Shown: positions 16,632 through 25,363, numbered from the stretch's first letter. The stretch: DNA of 60,415 nt from CAZGVW01 sp964529265 (GCA_964529265.1 CAZGVW010000092.1:1-60415); one strand, 5' to 3'. Numbers and translations are program-made. The notes: generated by a model not told the origin, from the sequence alone.

Positions 16632-18281
16632 TCATTCTTCAGGCGGTCGCTGCGCCGCCTCGGCCTTCATCGTGCGGGAGGATTTCACCCGGCCGCCCAT
16701 CATCCGGGGCGGAGGCTTGATGGGCACCAGTCCCTGCGGGAAGCGCGAGTCGTCACGTCGCAGGCCCAGCCCCTTCTCCTTGACGGGCGCGGCGTAGCGG
16801 TTCAGGCCGGCAGCGGCCTGCACGCGCTTCTCCTTCTGCGCCTGCTCCGATCGGACGTGATCGGGCGGCGTTCCCGGCTGGAAGTCGGGATAGTCCATCT
16901 TCGGGATCTCGACGTTCGCGAGTTTCTCGATCTGCGTCAGCAGTTCGCCCTGCTCCGGCGAGACGAGCGACCACGCCACCCCGCGCCGGCCGACCCGGGC
17001 CGTGCGGCCGATGCGGTGCACATATACCTCCGGATCCTCGGGGAGGTCGTAGTTCACGACATGGCTGATGCCCTCGACGTCGAGACCGCGGGCGGCGAGA
17101 TCCGAAGCGACCAGCACCGCGAGTTCGCCGTCGCGCAGCCGCTTGATCACGGCGTTGCGTTTGCCTTGATACATGTCGCCGTGGATCGCGTGGACATCGA
17201 CGCCCTTCTGCTTCAGGTACTTCGCCAGTTCGTCCACGGTGCGCTTCGTGCGGCAGAAAATGACTGTGAGCGCCGGCTCCTCGTGCGTGAGCAGGTGCAG
17301 CAGCAGGCGGCGCTTATCCCACGGCGCCACGGCAAGGTAGTGCTGCTCAACCATGCTCACGGTGAGTGAGCCGGCCGTGGCGACGATCTTCTCGGTGGCC
17401 TCCGGCCGCATGTACGTGCGGCCCAGCTGCTCAATCTCCGAACTGATCGTCGCCGAGACGATGATCGTCTGATGCGGCGTCTTGATCGACCGGAGGATCT
17501 TGCGGATATCGTCGCGGAAGCCGATGTCGAGCATGCGATCGACTTCGTCCAGCACCACGAACTTGACGTTGTTGAAGTGCAGGCGGCCGCGCTGATGCAT
17601 GTCCATCAGCCGTCCCGGCGTGGCGACGATGATCTCCGGCCCCTGCTCCAACTCCCTCGCCTGCTGCGGGATGGCCTGCCCGCCGTACACCGCGGCGACG
17701 CGGATCGGTGTGTTCCGGCCAAGGCGCGAGAGTTCCCCGGCGATCTGAATCGCCAGTTCGCGCGTGGGGCACAGGATCAGGGACTGGAACGGCAGCCCCC
17801 GCGTCGCCATGTGGAACAGCGGGAGCCCGAAAGCCGCGGTCTTGCCCGAACCCGTCTTGGCCTGCCCCAGCACGTCCTTCCCTGCCAGCACCAGGGGGAT
17901 GAGGTCCGCCTGGATGTACGTCGTACGCTGGTAGCCGGCTTCCGCTACGCCGCGCATCACGCTATTTCGGAGGCCGAGGTCGGCAAAGGTCGTCGGGGAG
18001 AAGATGTCGTTGCCGCGGAGGTGGTGCTCTGGAGCGGATTCGAGGGCGACCTCCGGCTCGGCGGGAGGCGGATCGTCGTCCGCGGCTTCAGTGAGCGCCT
18101 CCGCCTGCTCGGCGTCATCGCCGAGGGGCGGCCCATCGGCCAGTTGCTGTTGAGGGTCGCCGCCGCGGTTCCGGCCCCCGCGCCGCCGACGGCGTCGCTT
18201 CTTCCTCGGGGCGGCGTCATCACCGGGTGTGGGGGTTGTCTCGGTGTCCACGACGGAATCGGGAGTCTGATCGCTGATCAT
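16632..18281 (-). CDS. DEAD-box ATP-dependent RNA helicase
   Basis: The protein has 549 residues. The N-terminus carries a basic patch (KKRRRRRRGGRNRGG, about 27-41) and an acidic linker. The helicase core follows: Q motif around FADLGLRNSVMRGVAEAGYQ, Walker A AKTGSGKT (141-148), PTREL, motif II, SAT, then HGDMYQGKR, ARGLDVEGI and HRIGRTARVGR. Motif II reads D-E-V-D instead of D-E-A-D. The C-terminal tail is Lys/Pro-rich. It resembles RhlE/CsdA-type helicases acting in ribosome assembly or mRNA decay. The ATG has no Shine-Dalgarno. A leader ORF with a strong one overlaps it, and a stop codon in frame upstream fixes the ATG as the earliest start. Confidence 0.93.
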   Translation of the reverse strand: MISDQTPDSVVDTETTPTPGDDAAPRKKRRRRRRGGRNRGGDPQQQLADGPPLGDDAEQAEALTEAADDDPPPAEPEVALESAPEHHLRGNDIFSPTTFADLGLRNSVMRGVAEAGYQRTTYIQADLIPLVLAGKDVLGQAKTGSGKTAAFGLPLFHMATRGLPFQSLILCPTRELAIQIAGELSRLGRNTPIRVAAVYGGQAIPQQARELEQGPEIIVATPGRLMDMHQRGRLHFNNVKFVVLDEVDRMLDIGFRDDIRKILRSIKTPHQTIIVSATISSEIEQLGRTYMRPEATEKIVATAGSLTVSMVEQHYLAVAPWDKRRLLLHLLTHEEPALTVIFCRTKRTVDELAKYLKQKGVDVHAIHGDMYQGKRNAVIKRLRDGELAVLVASDLAARGLDVEGISHVVNYDLPEDPEVYVHRIGRTARVGRRGVAWSLVSPEQGELLTQIEKLANVEIPKMDYPDFQPGTPPDHVRSEQAQKEKRVQAAAGLNRYAAPVKEKGLGLRRDDSRFPQGLVPIKPPPRMMGGRVKSSRTMKAEAAQRPPEE

Positions 18282-18327
18282 GGCGGGCGTGGGCCGTCCA
18301 CGCGGCGCGCCCAGGCGGATGACTCAC
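18220..18327 (-). CDS. Putative leader ORF overlapping the helicase start
   Basis: A 35-codon frame starts with GTG at 18327, three bases after a near-perfect purine-rich Shine-Dalgarno (GGAGGAAGGAGA). It runs across the helicase ATG at 18281 in a different frame and stops inside the helicase gene at 18220. The peptide begins V-S-H-P-P-G-R-A-A-W and is Arg/His/Pro-rich with no known homology. The helicase start lacks its own ribosome-binding site, so ribosomes loaded here could reinitiate or unfold the start (translational coupling or attenuation). This is inference; a fortuitous Shine-Dalgarno is possible. Confidence 0.4.
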   Translation of the reverse strand: MSHPPGRAAWTAHARHDQRSDSRFRRGHRDNPHTR

Positions 18328-18618
18328 GACGGTCTCCTTCCTCCCAGGTCGGTCGGGGGGAGGGGGAGCGTCGTGGACCATCCGATGGAGCACGCCCCGC
18401 GGCGGGGCCGATCTCCTTGAAACTGCTCTTCGGGGCTGGCCGCGGCGCCCCACGGGGCTATCCGGGTTGAAGTGCGGCCGGGTCGAACAGGGGCCTGAAA
18501 TCGCGTTCATCGTAGCGCCGGGCGGCGGTCGATACAAGTGAGCCGGGGGCGGGCGGCCGCAGAAACGCGCGCCGGCGACGCCGGTATCCTCGGGCCAAGC
18601 CAAGGAGGGCGCCGCCGC
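18282..18618. other. Divergent intergenic region helicase / alr
   Basis: The 337-bp region holds the start of the helicase leader ORF (GTG at 18327, Shine-Dalgarno about 18331-18345) on the minus strand. On the plus strand it holds the alr Shine-Dalgarno (AAGGAGG at 18602-18608). A poly-G run lies at 18355-18370. No complete sigma-70 promoter stands out, and no RNA gene was recognised. Confidence 0.4.
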
Positions 18619-19875
18619 ATGGATGCGACCAGCACGATCGAAGTCGATCTCAGCTCGATTGAGCACAACGTAGCCATGGTGCGCCGCGCCTGCTCCGCGT
18701 CCGGCGGCAAGCAGGTCGGCGTGTGCGCCGTGATCAAGGCCGATGCTTACGGGCTCGGCGCGCCGCGCATCGCCAAGCGCCTCGAGATCGCCGCGGTCGA
18801 GATGATGGCCGTTTTCACTCCCGAGCAGGCGCGGGCGCTCGTTGAGGCGGCGATCCAGACACCCATCCTGATCCTCATGCCCGTGCGATCGATCCAACGG
18901 ACCGATCCGCTCTACCGCGCCGTGCTCGAAGGCCGCCTGCACCTCAGCGTGCACGATGAGGAGCAACTGGAGGCGCTCGCGGGCCACGCCGATCAGTTCG
19001 GCGTCCGCCTGCCGCTTCACGTCGAAGTCAACACCGGCATGAACCGCGGCGGATCGCGCCCCGACGCGGCCGAGCGCATGGTGCGCCGAATCGCGAAGCA
19101 TCCGCGCCTCGCGCTCGCCGGCGTCTCCACGCATTTCGCCAGCCCGCACGCCGACGGCGAGGCGGCGATGGAGCAATCCGCGGCTTTCTCGCGATGGCTG
19201 GCCCGCGTGGCGCCCATTGTTCCGCGCGAGTGCGTGGCGCACCAGGCCTCCACATTCGCGACGTTCCGCTCGTCTGAACTGCACGCGGACATGGTTCGCG
19301 TTGGGCTCGCCCTGCTCGGCTATGGATCGGAGGAAATCCTCGACGCAGATGAGTGCGAACTCATCGAACACGCGCGCGCTCTGAAGCCCGCCGTCAGGTG
19401 GCTCAGCCGCGTCGTCCACACGTCGGTCATCGAGGAGGGGCAACCTGTGGGATATGGCGCGACATGGCGCGCCCGGCGCCCCACGCGGCTCGCGCTGATC
19501 CCCGTGGGCTACGCGGATGGATTCCCGGCCGCGCTCTCGAACCGCGCGAAGGTCGGGTTCCGCGCCGCGGATGGAGCGCGCTTCTACGCCCCGGTCGTCG
19601 GGCGCGTGAGCATGGACCAGATCACGGTGGACGCCACGGATGTTCCGGAGGCGGCCTCGGGCGTCGGCGCGGAGGTCGAGATCATCGGCGCCGATCGCCG
19701 AGCGCCGAACCACCTGCCGACGCTCGCGCGATCGGCGGGCACGATCTCGCATGAACTGCTCTGCCGCCTGAGCCCGCGCACGCCGAGGGTGTACAGGGCT
19801 GTTGACCGCGCCGTGGAACGCGCTGAGAAGCCGGCCGGGACGCCGCGGCGGAGCGGCACGGTCCGGACGCCCTGA
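18619..19875 (+). CDS. alr: Alanine racemase
   Basis: This PLP enzyme makes D-alanine for peptidoglycan. The ATG at 18619 lies 10 nt after AAGGAGG and gives 418 residues. Motifs are VIKADAYGLG with the PLP Lys at 40, HVEVNTGMNRGG, VGYGATW with the catalytic Tyr at about 279, PVGYADGFP, and GRVSMDQITVDATD. All catalytic residues are present. The C-terminal 25 residues are a basic extension beyond the usual end. With uppP in the same window it supports a peptidoglycan-containing planctomycete. Confidence 0.95.
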   Translation: MDATSTIEVDLSSIEHNVAMVRRACSASGGKQVGVCAVIKADAYGLGAPRIAKRLEIAAVEMMAVFTPEQARALVEAAIQTPILILMPVRSIQRTDPLYRAVLEGRLHLSVHDEEQLEALAGHADQFGVRLPLHVEVNTGMNRGGSRPDAAERMVRRIAKHPRLALAGVSTHFASPHADGEAAMEQSAAFSRWLARVAPIVPRECVAHQASTFATFRSSELHADMVRVGLALLGYGSEEILDADECELIEHARALKPAVRWLSRVVHTSVIEEGQPVGYGATWRARRPTRLALIPVGYADGFPAALSNRAKVGFRAADGARFYAPVVGRVSMDQITVDATDVPEAASGVGAEVEIIGADRRAPNHLPTLARSAGTISHELLCRLSPRTPRVYRAVDRAVERAEKPAGTPRRSGTVRTP

Positions 19876-19906
19876 AAAAAGGCCGGGACGCCGCCGTCCC
19901 GGCCTT
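19875..19906 (-). terminator. Terminator of the tagged beta-repeat protein gene
   Basis: A perfect 12-bp stem (19906-19895 with 19890-19879) with a 4-base loop is followed on the minus strand by six T residues (19880-19875). It ends the gene at 19933-21609. In the plus direction it may also help stop alr transcription, though the T-run there is short. Confidence 0.88.
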
Positions 19907-19932
19907 CTGAGTTCGTCCAACTTCAGCAGCCG

Positions 19933-21609
19933 TCAGGGGCATATCCCCCACGACGCGAGCACCACTGCGAGATCGCTGGAGTTCACCTGGCCGTCCATCG
20001 TGAGGTCCGCCGGACCACCGCCGGGACCCCAGGACGCGAGCACCACTGCGAGATCGCTGGAGTTCACCTGCCCGTCACCGGTGATGTCGCCGGTGCAGGA
20101 GGCGCCCATGACCGTGAGCGTTCCCGCCTCGCTGATCGCCGGTCCGCAGGTGTTGTTCACGCGAACCGTGTAGTCACCGTTGTCCGCCTCGCTTACGTTC
20201 GACACCGTAAGCATGGCGCTGGTCGCGCCGGCGACGTTGCCGCCGTTCATCAGGTTCACGCCGTCGCGACGCCACTGGTACGTGAGCGGGTTTGTTCCGC
20301 CGGCCGTGACAGAGAACATCGCCGTCTGACCCGAATCGAGTTCGAGATCATCCGGCTGATCGCTGAAGAACGGCCCGCCGGCGCGATCGCGCTTGGCGAT
20401 GCGCGTGGTGGCGACTGCGCCGGACATCGTGAAATCGCCGCCCACATAAAGGTCCGGACCCATTCCGTCGTCATGCACAAAGAGCGCCTGCGCGCGTGGC
20501 GCGGCTCCGCCGGTCAAGCCACCGTCAATTGCCGCCCACGTCGTGCCAGTCCACTTGGCGACGCCGTTGACCACCGTCATCCCCACATCGGCGACGTTCA
20601 CAAAGGAGCCGCCCGCAAAGAGCGCCGGACCGCTGCCGGAGCCGTCATCAAAGACGCTGAGGGCGAGGACCTGGCCATTGTTGAAGCCGTCGCCGACCGC
20701 AGTCCAGTTCGCGCCGTCCCAGCGGGCAATCCGGCGCATCGGCGTTCCGCCCGTGATCGTCGTGAACGCGCCGCCGACGAACAACCGGGGCGGGTTGGGC
20801 CCGGCGCCGTCCTCATCAAAGGGGACCATCGCGAAGACATCGCCCGCCAGCACGCTGCCGGCGTTCAGCGCCGAGAAGTTCGTGCCGTTCCACTTGGCGG
20901 TGCGGAAAACGCTGACGCCGTTGGCGGTAATGAACTGTCCGCCGAGGAATAGAGCCTCGCCGGTGCCGTCGTCGTGGATGGCAAGCGCATTCACTGCGTC
21001 GCTCGCGCCGCCGCCCGCCACCGCGTTCCCGAGCGCCGACCATGTTGTGCCGTTCCATTTGCCGATCCGGCTCATCGCGATCGCGCCGCCGCCGGTTCCC
21101 GAAGCCGAGAAAAGCCCGGCCGCGAAGAGCGCCTCGCCTGACCCGTCATCCCACGAGATCAGCGCGTTGACCGCGCCCGTGAGGCCGGCGCCGAGACTGG
21201 AGTATGACGCCCCATCCCATCGGCCGATGCGTGAGATGGTGACCGAGTTGAGCGACGAGAAGATCCCGCCCAGGAACAGCCGCGGCGGGTTCGGGCCCGC
21301 GCCGTCCTCATCCCAGGTGTACAGCGTGTTGATGGTGCTGCTTGCGCCGCCCAGCAGCGAAGCCCAGCTGGCGCCGGTCCAGCGAGCGATATGATTGACC
21401 GTGACCCCACCTCCCATTGTGAAGCGGCCGGCGACGTGCAGGTCGCCATTGAAGGTGGAAAACGCTCGTGCCTCAAGCGTTCCGGTGCCGCCGGACAGGC
21501 CCGCAGCCGAGAACGTGTTCGCCCAGTCTGGCGTGCATGTGCCCGCCACCGCCGCGCCCGCCGCGGCCAGAAACGCCAGCGACCCCGAAACCCATCGCGT
21601 TCCGCGCAT
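19933..21609 (-). CDS. Secreted beta-repeat/Ig-like protein with dockerin-like tag
   Basis: The protein has 558 residues. The ATG at 21609 lies 7 nt after GAGGAGAG. After the signal peptide come about seven repeats of roughly 55 residues with the motif I-x-x-W-(D/N/T)-G-x-x-W-x-x-L-G-x-G, followed by a strand such as ALFxGGxF. This is the pattern of delta-60-like or kelch-like beta-propellers. Residues about 415-500 are an Ig-like domain (YQWRRDG, then SEADNGDYTVRVNN). The tag (19936-20097) has two nearly identical loops (GDGQVNSSDLAVVLASWG and MDGQVNSSDLAVVLASWG). A 38-bp exact repeat encodes both halves. It is probably an extracellular binding protein. Confidence 0.85.
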   Translation of the reverse strand: MRGTRWVSGSLAFLAAAGAAVAGTCTPDWANTFSAAGLSGGTGTLEARAFSTFNGDLHVAGRFTMGGGVTVNHIARWTGASWASLLGGASSTINTLYTWDEDGAGPNPPRLFLGGIFSSLNSVTISRIGRWDGASYSSLGAGLTGAVNALISWDDGSGEALFAAGLFSASGTGGGAIAMSRIGKWNGTTWSALGNAVAGGGASDAVNALAIHDDGTGEALFLGGQFITANGVSVFRTAKWNGTNFSALNAGSVLAGDVFAMVPFDEDGAGPNPPRLFVGGAFTTITGGTPMRRIARWDGANWTAVGDGFNNGQVLALSVFDDGSGSGPALFAGGSFVNVADVGMTVVNGVAKWTGTTWAAIDGGLTGGAAPRAQALFVHDDGMGPDLYVGGDFTMSGAVATTRIAKRDRAGGPFFSDQPDDLELDSGQTAMFSVTAGGTNPLTYQWRRDGVNLMNGGNVAGATSAMLTVSNVSEADNGDYTVRVNNTCGPAISEAGTLTVMGASCTGDITGDGQVNSSDLAVVLASWGPGGGPADLTMDGQVNSSDLAVVLASWGICP

Positions 21610-21710
21610 GGTGATTCTCTCCTCTGAAGCGTCGATCAGACGTCTCCACACTACTTGGGCCGGAAGGTCCCTCGTCTGATCAGGAATGGTGGACCTGCTC
21701 GGATCGCTCC

Positions 21711-21739
21711 AATCTAACCTTGCCTCGTCGTTTCCGGAA
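21711..21739 (-). promoter_or_regulatory. Candidate sigma-70-like promoter for the gene at 19933-21609
   Basis: On the minus strand TTCCGG (21739-21734) is separated by 17 bp from TAGATT (21716-21711). The start codon lies about 100 bp downstream. The -35 matches the consensus only in part. Confidence 0.4.
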
Positions 21740-21818
21740 CACGCAAGGTCCGCTTTTGCAGCGGGTTGGGCAGAATGAAAAAGCGGTCAGGCGCGGGGGA
21801 TTCACCCTATCGGACGTG

Positions 21819-22955
21819 TCAGCGGACGTGTCCCAACCCCAACAGAATCCGCCGGTGAGCCGTTGCGAGCGGCAATCCGGCCAAGCCCGCCTCGGACATC
21901 CACCGGGCCCCTGGCCCGGCTGCAGTCGCCAGGCGCCCCTTCGCTTCGGCAGAGAGTCCACGAGCAGACGCCCGCCAGACCACGAACTCGACGAGCCGGT
22001 GCGTGGTCCGATGTGTGAACGCTCCTGCGTGCGAAACACCGGTCAGGCCGATCCATCGGCTGAGTTCGCGGAGCGTCGGGGCGCGATCGTCTCGCTCGTG
22101 CGTCGGCGCCTGCCACATGCCTGCCCAGAGACCGTCCGGCGGGCGCGGGTGCACCAGGATTCTCCCCCGCCCATCGCGCACCAGCACCGCCGCGTGATGA
22201 ACCACCCGGGGCTTCGCCTTGACCGCGGCGCGCGGAATTTCGCGTTCCCGGCCGGAGCGCCGGGCTTTGCATAGGGATGCAAGCGGGCACTCACCACAGC
22301 GCGGAGCGCGAGGCGCACAGATCGTCGCGCCCAGCTCCATGAGCCCCTCGTTGAAGAGTTCGATGCGCCCGAGGCGGTGCGCAAGCTCCGCGAGCCGGCT
22401 CGATTCGCTCCACGCCCATTTCATTGTCGCAGGGGCGCTCGTCATCGCGTCCTCGCCGCGCACGCGCACAAGGACGCGCGCAACGTTGCCGTCCACGATC
22501 GGTTCGGCGCGGCCGAAGACGATGCTCGAGATCGCGCCGGCGGTGTACGGCCCGACTCCGGGGAGTGTGCGCAGGTCCGCAACTCCATCCGGCACGCGCG
22601 CGCCGAATCTTGACACGATTTCCTGCGACGCCTTGTGCAGCATCCGCGCCCGGCGGTAATAGCCGAGCCCCGACCAGGCGGCGAGCACGGTCTGCTCATC
22701 CGCGGCGGCCATTGCCTCCGGTGTCGGAAACTGCCACAGAAACGGCCCAAACCGCTCCTGCACGCGCGAGACCTGCGTCTGCTGGAGCATCGCTTCGCTC
22801 ACGAGCGACGCCCACGGGTCGCGCCGGTCGCCGCGAAGCGTGCGCCACGGGAGCGGCCGCGCGTGCGCGGCGAACCACGTCGCGAGACGCTCGATCAGGG
22901 CGGCGTCGCCGCGGCGGCGCGACGGCATTCGGCCCTTACGAACGCCCACCGACAC
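21819..22955 (-). CDS. mutY: A/G-specific adenine glycosylase
   Basis: MutY removes adenine mispaired with 8-oxoguanine. The sequence has EAMLQQTQV, the helix-hairpin-helix LPGVGPYTAGAIS with the catalytic Asp in PIVDGN, the [4Fe-4S] Cys spacing C-x6-C-x2-C-x5-C (CAPRAPRCGECPLASLC), and a C-terminal NUDIX-like recognition domain (HHAAVLVRDGRGRILVHPR). The length is 378 residues if started at the GTG at 22955, which overlaps the upstream NifU-N-like gene by 20 bp. An ATG nine codons downstream (22928) would remove the overlap. The arrangement suggests one transcript with the upstream gene. Confidence 0.95.
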   Translation of the reverse strand: MSVGVRKGRMPSRRRGDAALIERLATWFAAHARPLPWRTLRGDRRDPWASLVSEAMLQQTQVSRVQERFGPFLWQFPTPEAMAAADEQTVLAAWSGLGYYRRARMLHKASQEIVSRFGARVPDGVADLRTLPGVGPYTAGAISSIVFGRAEPIVDGNVARVLVRVRGEDAMTSAPATMKWAWSESSRLAELAHRLGRIELFNEGLMELGATICAPRAPRCGECPLASLCKARRSGREREIPRAAVKAKPRVVHHAAVLVRDGRGRILVHPRPPDGLWAGMWQAPTHERDDRAPTLRELSRWIGLTGVSHAGAFTHRTTHRLVEFVVWRASARGLSAEAKGRLATAAGPGARWMSEAGLAGLPLATAHRRILLGLGHVR

Positions 22956-23220
22956 CGGCGCATTCCTCTACAGCGCGGCGGACGCCGGCCTTGACCGGCT
23001 TCCAGTCCACTTCAGGCCGCTTGTTCACCGTGAGCCAGTCGGTGTTGATCAGTACGGTCGTCACGCCCGGGATCCCGAACAGCGCCGCCGCCAGCGGGTC
23101 GTTCGCTGCCTCCGCGGCGGAACGAAAAGAACGGGGGTGATCACCCACAGGCCCGCTGAGAATGCACTTGAGCGCATTCGGGTTGGGCGTCTCGTCGAAG
23201 CGGACGATGGTGATCGGCAT
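22936..23220 (-). CDS. NifU N-terminal-like (Nfu_N/scaffold) domain protein
   Basis: The protein has 94 residues and is a stand-alone Nfu_N domain. It starts MPITIVRFDETPNPNALKC, the typical TPNPN(A/S)LKF signature, followed by a (D/A)PLAAALFGIPGV segment and a C-terminal VTVLI/DWK strand pair. In two-domain Nfu proteins this fold precedes the CxxC Fe-S carrier domain, which is absent here. It may help Fe-S delivery. Its overlap with mutY, an Fe-S enzyme, is suggestive but not proof. The start is the ATG at 23220; the frame extends to 23274. Confidence 0.82.
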   Translation of the reverse strand: MPITIVRFDETPNPNALKCILSGPVGDHPRSFRSAAEAANDPLAAALFGIPGVTTVLINTDWLTVNKRPEVDWKPVKAGVRRAVEECAGVGGRS

Positions 23221-23344
23221 ACGCCAAGTGTATGAGCGACCCTCACGGCCCGGTTTCTCGAGGCGCCGGGCCACACCCGGCCCCCGGCCCCCGGACCCCT
23301 CCGACCCCTGGAGTCAGCGCACGAGATCTTCATTCCGGCGGCGG

Positions 23345-23372
23345 TTGCCGGCCGCCTCGTGCGCGGTACACT
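23345..23372 (+). promoter_or_regulatory. rpsA promoter and leader (gap 23221-23552)
   Basis: TTGCCG (23345-23350) and TACACT (23367-23372) are 16 bp apart and match sigma-70-type -35 and -10 elements. Transcription would start near 23379, giving a leader of about 174 nt. That leader holds a hairpin with a TCCGCC/GGCGGA stem and several GC-rich palindromes. A long leader is common for S1 genes and may serve autoregulation. No known S1 leader motif was recognised. The rest of the 332-bp gap holds no gene. Confidence 0.55.
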
Positions 23373-23552
23373 GCTCGGCTCGCCCATGATCCGGGTCGTG
23401 GTGATCCGGGGGTGAGAAATCCGCCACGCGGCGGACAAAACCCAGACCGCCCCAGGGGGGCCCGGCGCCCGGCCGGAAATGCGGGCATGGCTCGGTGGCG
23501 AGGCGATCCGGTGGGGACGCCGCCGCGGGCCGGAAAAGGACATTCAGAGCAC

Positions 23553-25313
23553 ATGATCGATGAAACGCTGATTGCGACGTTGGCTATCGCCGACGCCGAG
23601 GCTGAAGCCATGCTCAAGGAGGCGTATGGCGTCAAAGTCGCCGAGGGCGACATGGATTCGCTCCTCGGCGAGACCATCCAGGACTTCTCCGCGGGAACCA
23701 TTCTCGAAGGCCACATCGTCGGCTTCGCTGGCGACGACGTCGTGATCGAGGTGGGGCTCAAGTCCGAGGGACTGGTGCCGAAGGAGGAGTGGGACGATCC
23801 CGCATCCGTCCGCGTCGGCGACCGCGTGAAGGTGCTGCTGGAAACGCTGGAGGGCGAAGGCGGCGTCATCGGCCTCTCCAAGCGCAAGGCCGACCGCATC
23901 ATCAACTGGCAGCGCATCATCCAGACCGCGCGCGAGGGCGACGTGGTGGAGGGGCGCGTCACACGCAAGATCAAGGGCGGTCTGCTGGTGGATATCGGCG
24001 TCCCCGTCTTCCTGCCCGCATCGCAGGTGGATATCCGTCGCCCCGGCGACATCGGCGAATACATCGGGCGCGACGTCCGCGCCGAAATCCTGAAGATCGA
24101 CGAGCAGCGCCGCAACATCGTCATCTCGCGCCGCAAGCTCATCGAGACCGAGCGCGAGCAGGCCAAGAAGCGTCTGCTCGATACGATCAAGGAAGGCGAT
24201 CTCGTCACCGGCACGGTCAAGAACATCGCAGATTTCGGCGCGTTCGTGGATCTCGGCGGGCTCGACGGCCTGCTCCACATCACGGACATGTCGTGGGGCC
24301 GCATCAACCACCCCTCCGAGATGCTGCGCATCGACCAGAAGGTGCAGGTCAAGGTCCTCAACATCGATCGCGACAAGGAGAAGATCGCGCTCGGCCTCAA
24401 GCAGAAAGAGGCTTCGCCCTGGGAGAAGATCGAGGAGAAGTACCCGGTCGGCGCCCGCGTCAAGGGCGCGGTCGTCAACATCATGTCCTACGGCGCTTTC
24501 GTGCGCCTGGAAGACGGCATCGAAGGCCTGGTGCACATCTCCGAGATGTCCTGGACGCGGCGCATCAACCACCCGTCCGAACTCGTTGCGGTCAACGACG
24601 AGGTCGAAGTGGTCGTCCTCGAGATCGATAAGAACAAGCAGGAAATCAGCCTCGGCATGAAGCAGATCGAGGTGAACCCTTGGGAGCTGGTCTCCGAGAA
24701 GTACCCGCCCGGCACGATCATCGAGGGAACCGTCCGCAACCTCGCGAACTACGGCGCCTTCGTCGAGATCGAGCCCGGCATCGATGGCCTGCTCCACGTC
24801 TCCGACATTTCCTGGACGAAGAAAGTCGCTCATCCCAACGAGATGTTCAAGAAGGGCGACAAGGTCAAGTGCGTCGTCCTCGACGTCGATCGCGACAAGC
24901 AGCGGATCAGCCTCGGCCACAAGCAGCTCACTGAGGATCCCTGGCTGCACGCCATCCCCGACGCCTACCAGCCGGGCATGGTCGTCCGCGGCAAGGTCAC
25001 GAAGATCACGAACTTCGGCGTCTTCGTCGAACTCGAGGAGGACCTGGAGGGCCTGCTGCACATCTCCGAACTCGCCGACCACAAGGTGGAGAACCCGCAG
25101 GACGTGGTGAAGGCGGGCGAGGAGGTGGACGTCAAGATCCTCCGCGTGGATACGGACGAGCGGAAGATCGGCCTCTCGCTCAAGCGGGCCCAGTGGGGCG
25201 CCGCCGACGAAGCCCGGGCCGAGCGCGAGGAAGGCCACGAGCGCACCCGCCCGCCGCGGAAGGGCGGCATGGACGATCACGGCGCCATGGGCACCGACAA
25301 GATCAGTTTCTGA
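23553..25313 (+). CDS. rpsA: 30S ribosomal protein S1
   Basis: S1 binds mRNA on the 30S subunit and helps initiation. The start is the ATG at 23553 (AAAAGGA about 12 nt upstream), giving 586 residues. Upstream in-frame sequence is low-complexity and is rejected. Six S1 domains are visible, beginning near residues 50, 130, 215, 300, 390 and 475. Typical cores are (V/N)IADFGAFVDLGGLDGLLH and SYGAFVRLEDGIEGLVHIS. Domains 1 and 2 are the diverged ribosome-binding type, and 3-6 are canonical OB folds with HPSE motifs. The C-terminal tail is charged. It has its own promoter and terminator and is divergent from the nfu_N/mutY unit. Confidence 0.96.
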   Translation: MIDETLIATLAIADAEAEAMLKEAYGVKVAEGDMDSLLGETIQDFSAGTILEGHIVGFAGDDVVIEVGLKSEGLVPKEEWDDPASVRVGDRVKVLLETLEGEGGVIGLSKRKADRIINWQRIIQTAREGDVVEGRVTRKIKGGLLVDIGVPVFLPASQVDIRRPGDIGEYIGRDVRAEILKIDEQRRNIVISRRKLIETEREQAKKRLLDTIKEGDLVTGTVKNIADFGAFVDLGGLDGLLHITDMSWGRINHPSEMLRIDQKVQVKVLNIDRDKEKIALGLKQKEASPWEKIEEKYPVGARVKGAVVNIMSYGAFVRLEDGIEGLVHISEMSWTRRINHPSELVAVNDEVEVVVLEIDKNKQEISLGMKQIEVNPWELVSEKYPPGTIIEGTVRNLANYGAFVEIEPGIDGLLHVSDISWTKKVAHPNEMFKKGDKVKCVVLDVDRDKQRISLGHKQLTEDPWLHAIPDAYQPGMVVRGKVTKITNFGVFVELEEDLEGLLHISELADHKVENPQDVVKAGEEVDVKILRVDTDERKIGLSLKRAQWGAADEARAEREEGHERTRPPRKGGMDDHGAMGTDKISF

Positions 25314-25363
25314 GGCCTTCGCCCCGTGGGCGCGTCGCCTCTCTCATCGCAGGAATGAAGAAC

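Noticed and set aside
16564..16635. N-terminal extension of the NTF2-like gene to 16635
   Set aside because: It would read through the helicase terminator and overlap the helicase stop. The added residues are unlike the domain.
18327..19920. Long minus-strand frame opposite alr
   Set aside because: Only the last 35 codons have a plausible start and are kept as the leader ORF. The rest mirrors alr.
21811..21832. Direct repeat of a 10-base unit (CGGACGTGTC) at the mutY stop
   Set aside because: It is a short GC-rich repeat partly inside the mutY end, with no sign of site-specific recombination.
23232..23552. In-frame extension of rpsA upstream to 23232
   Set aside because: It contains the promoter and is low-complexity Pro/Arg sequence. 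The S1 family starts near the ATG at 23553.
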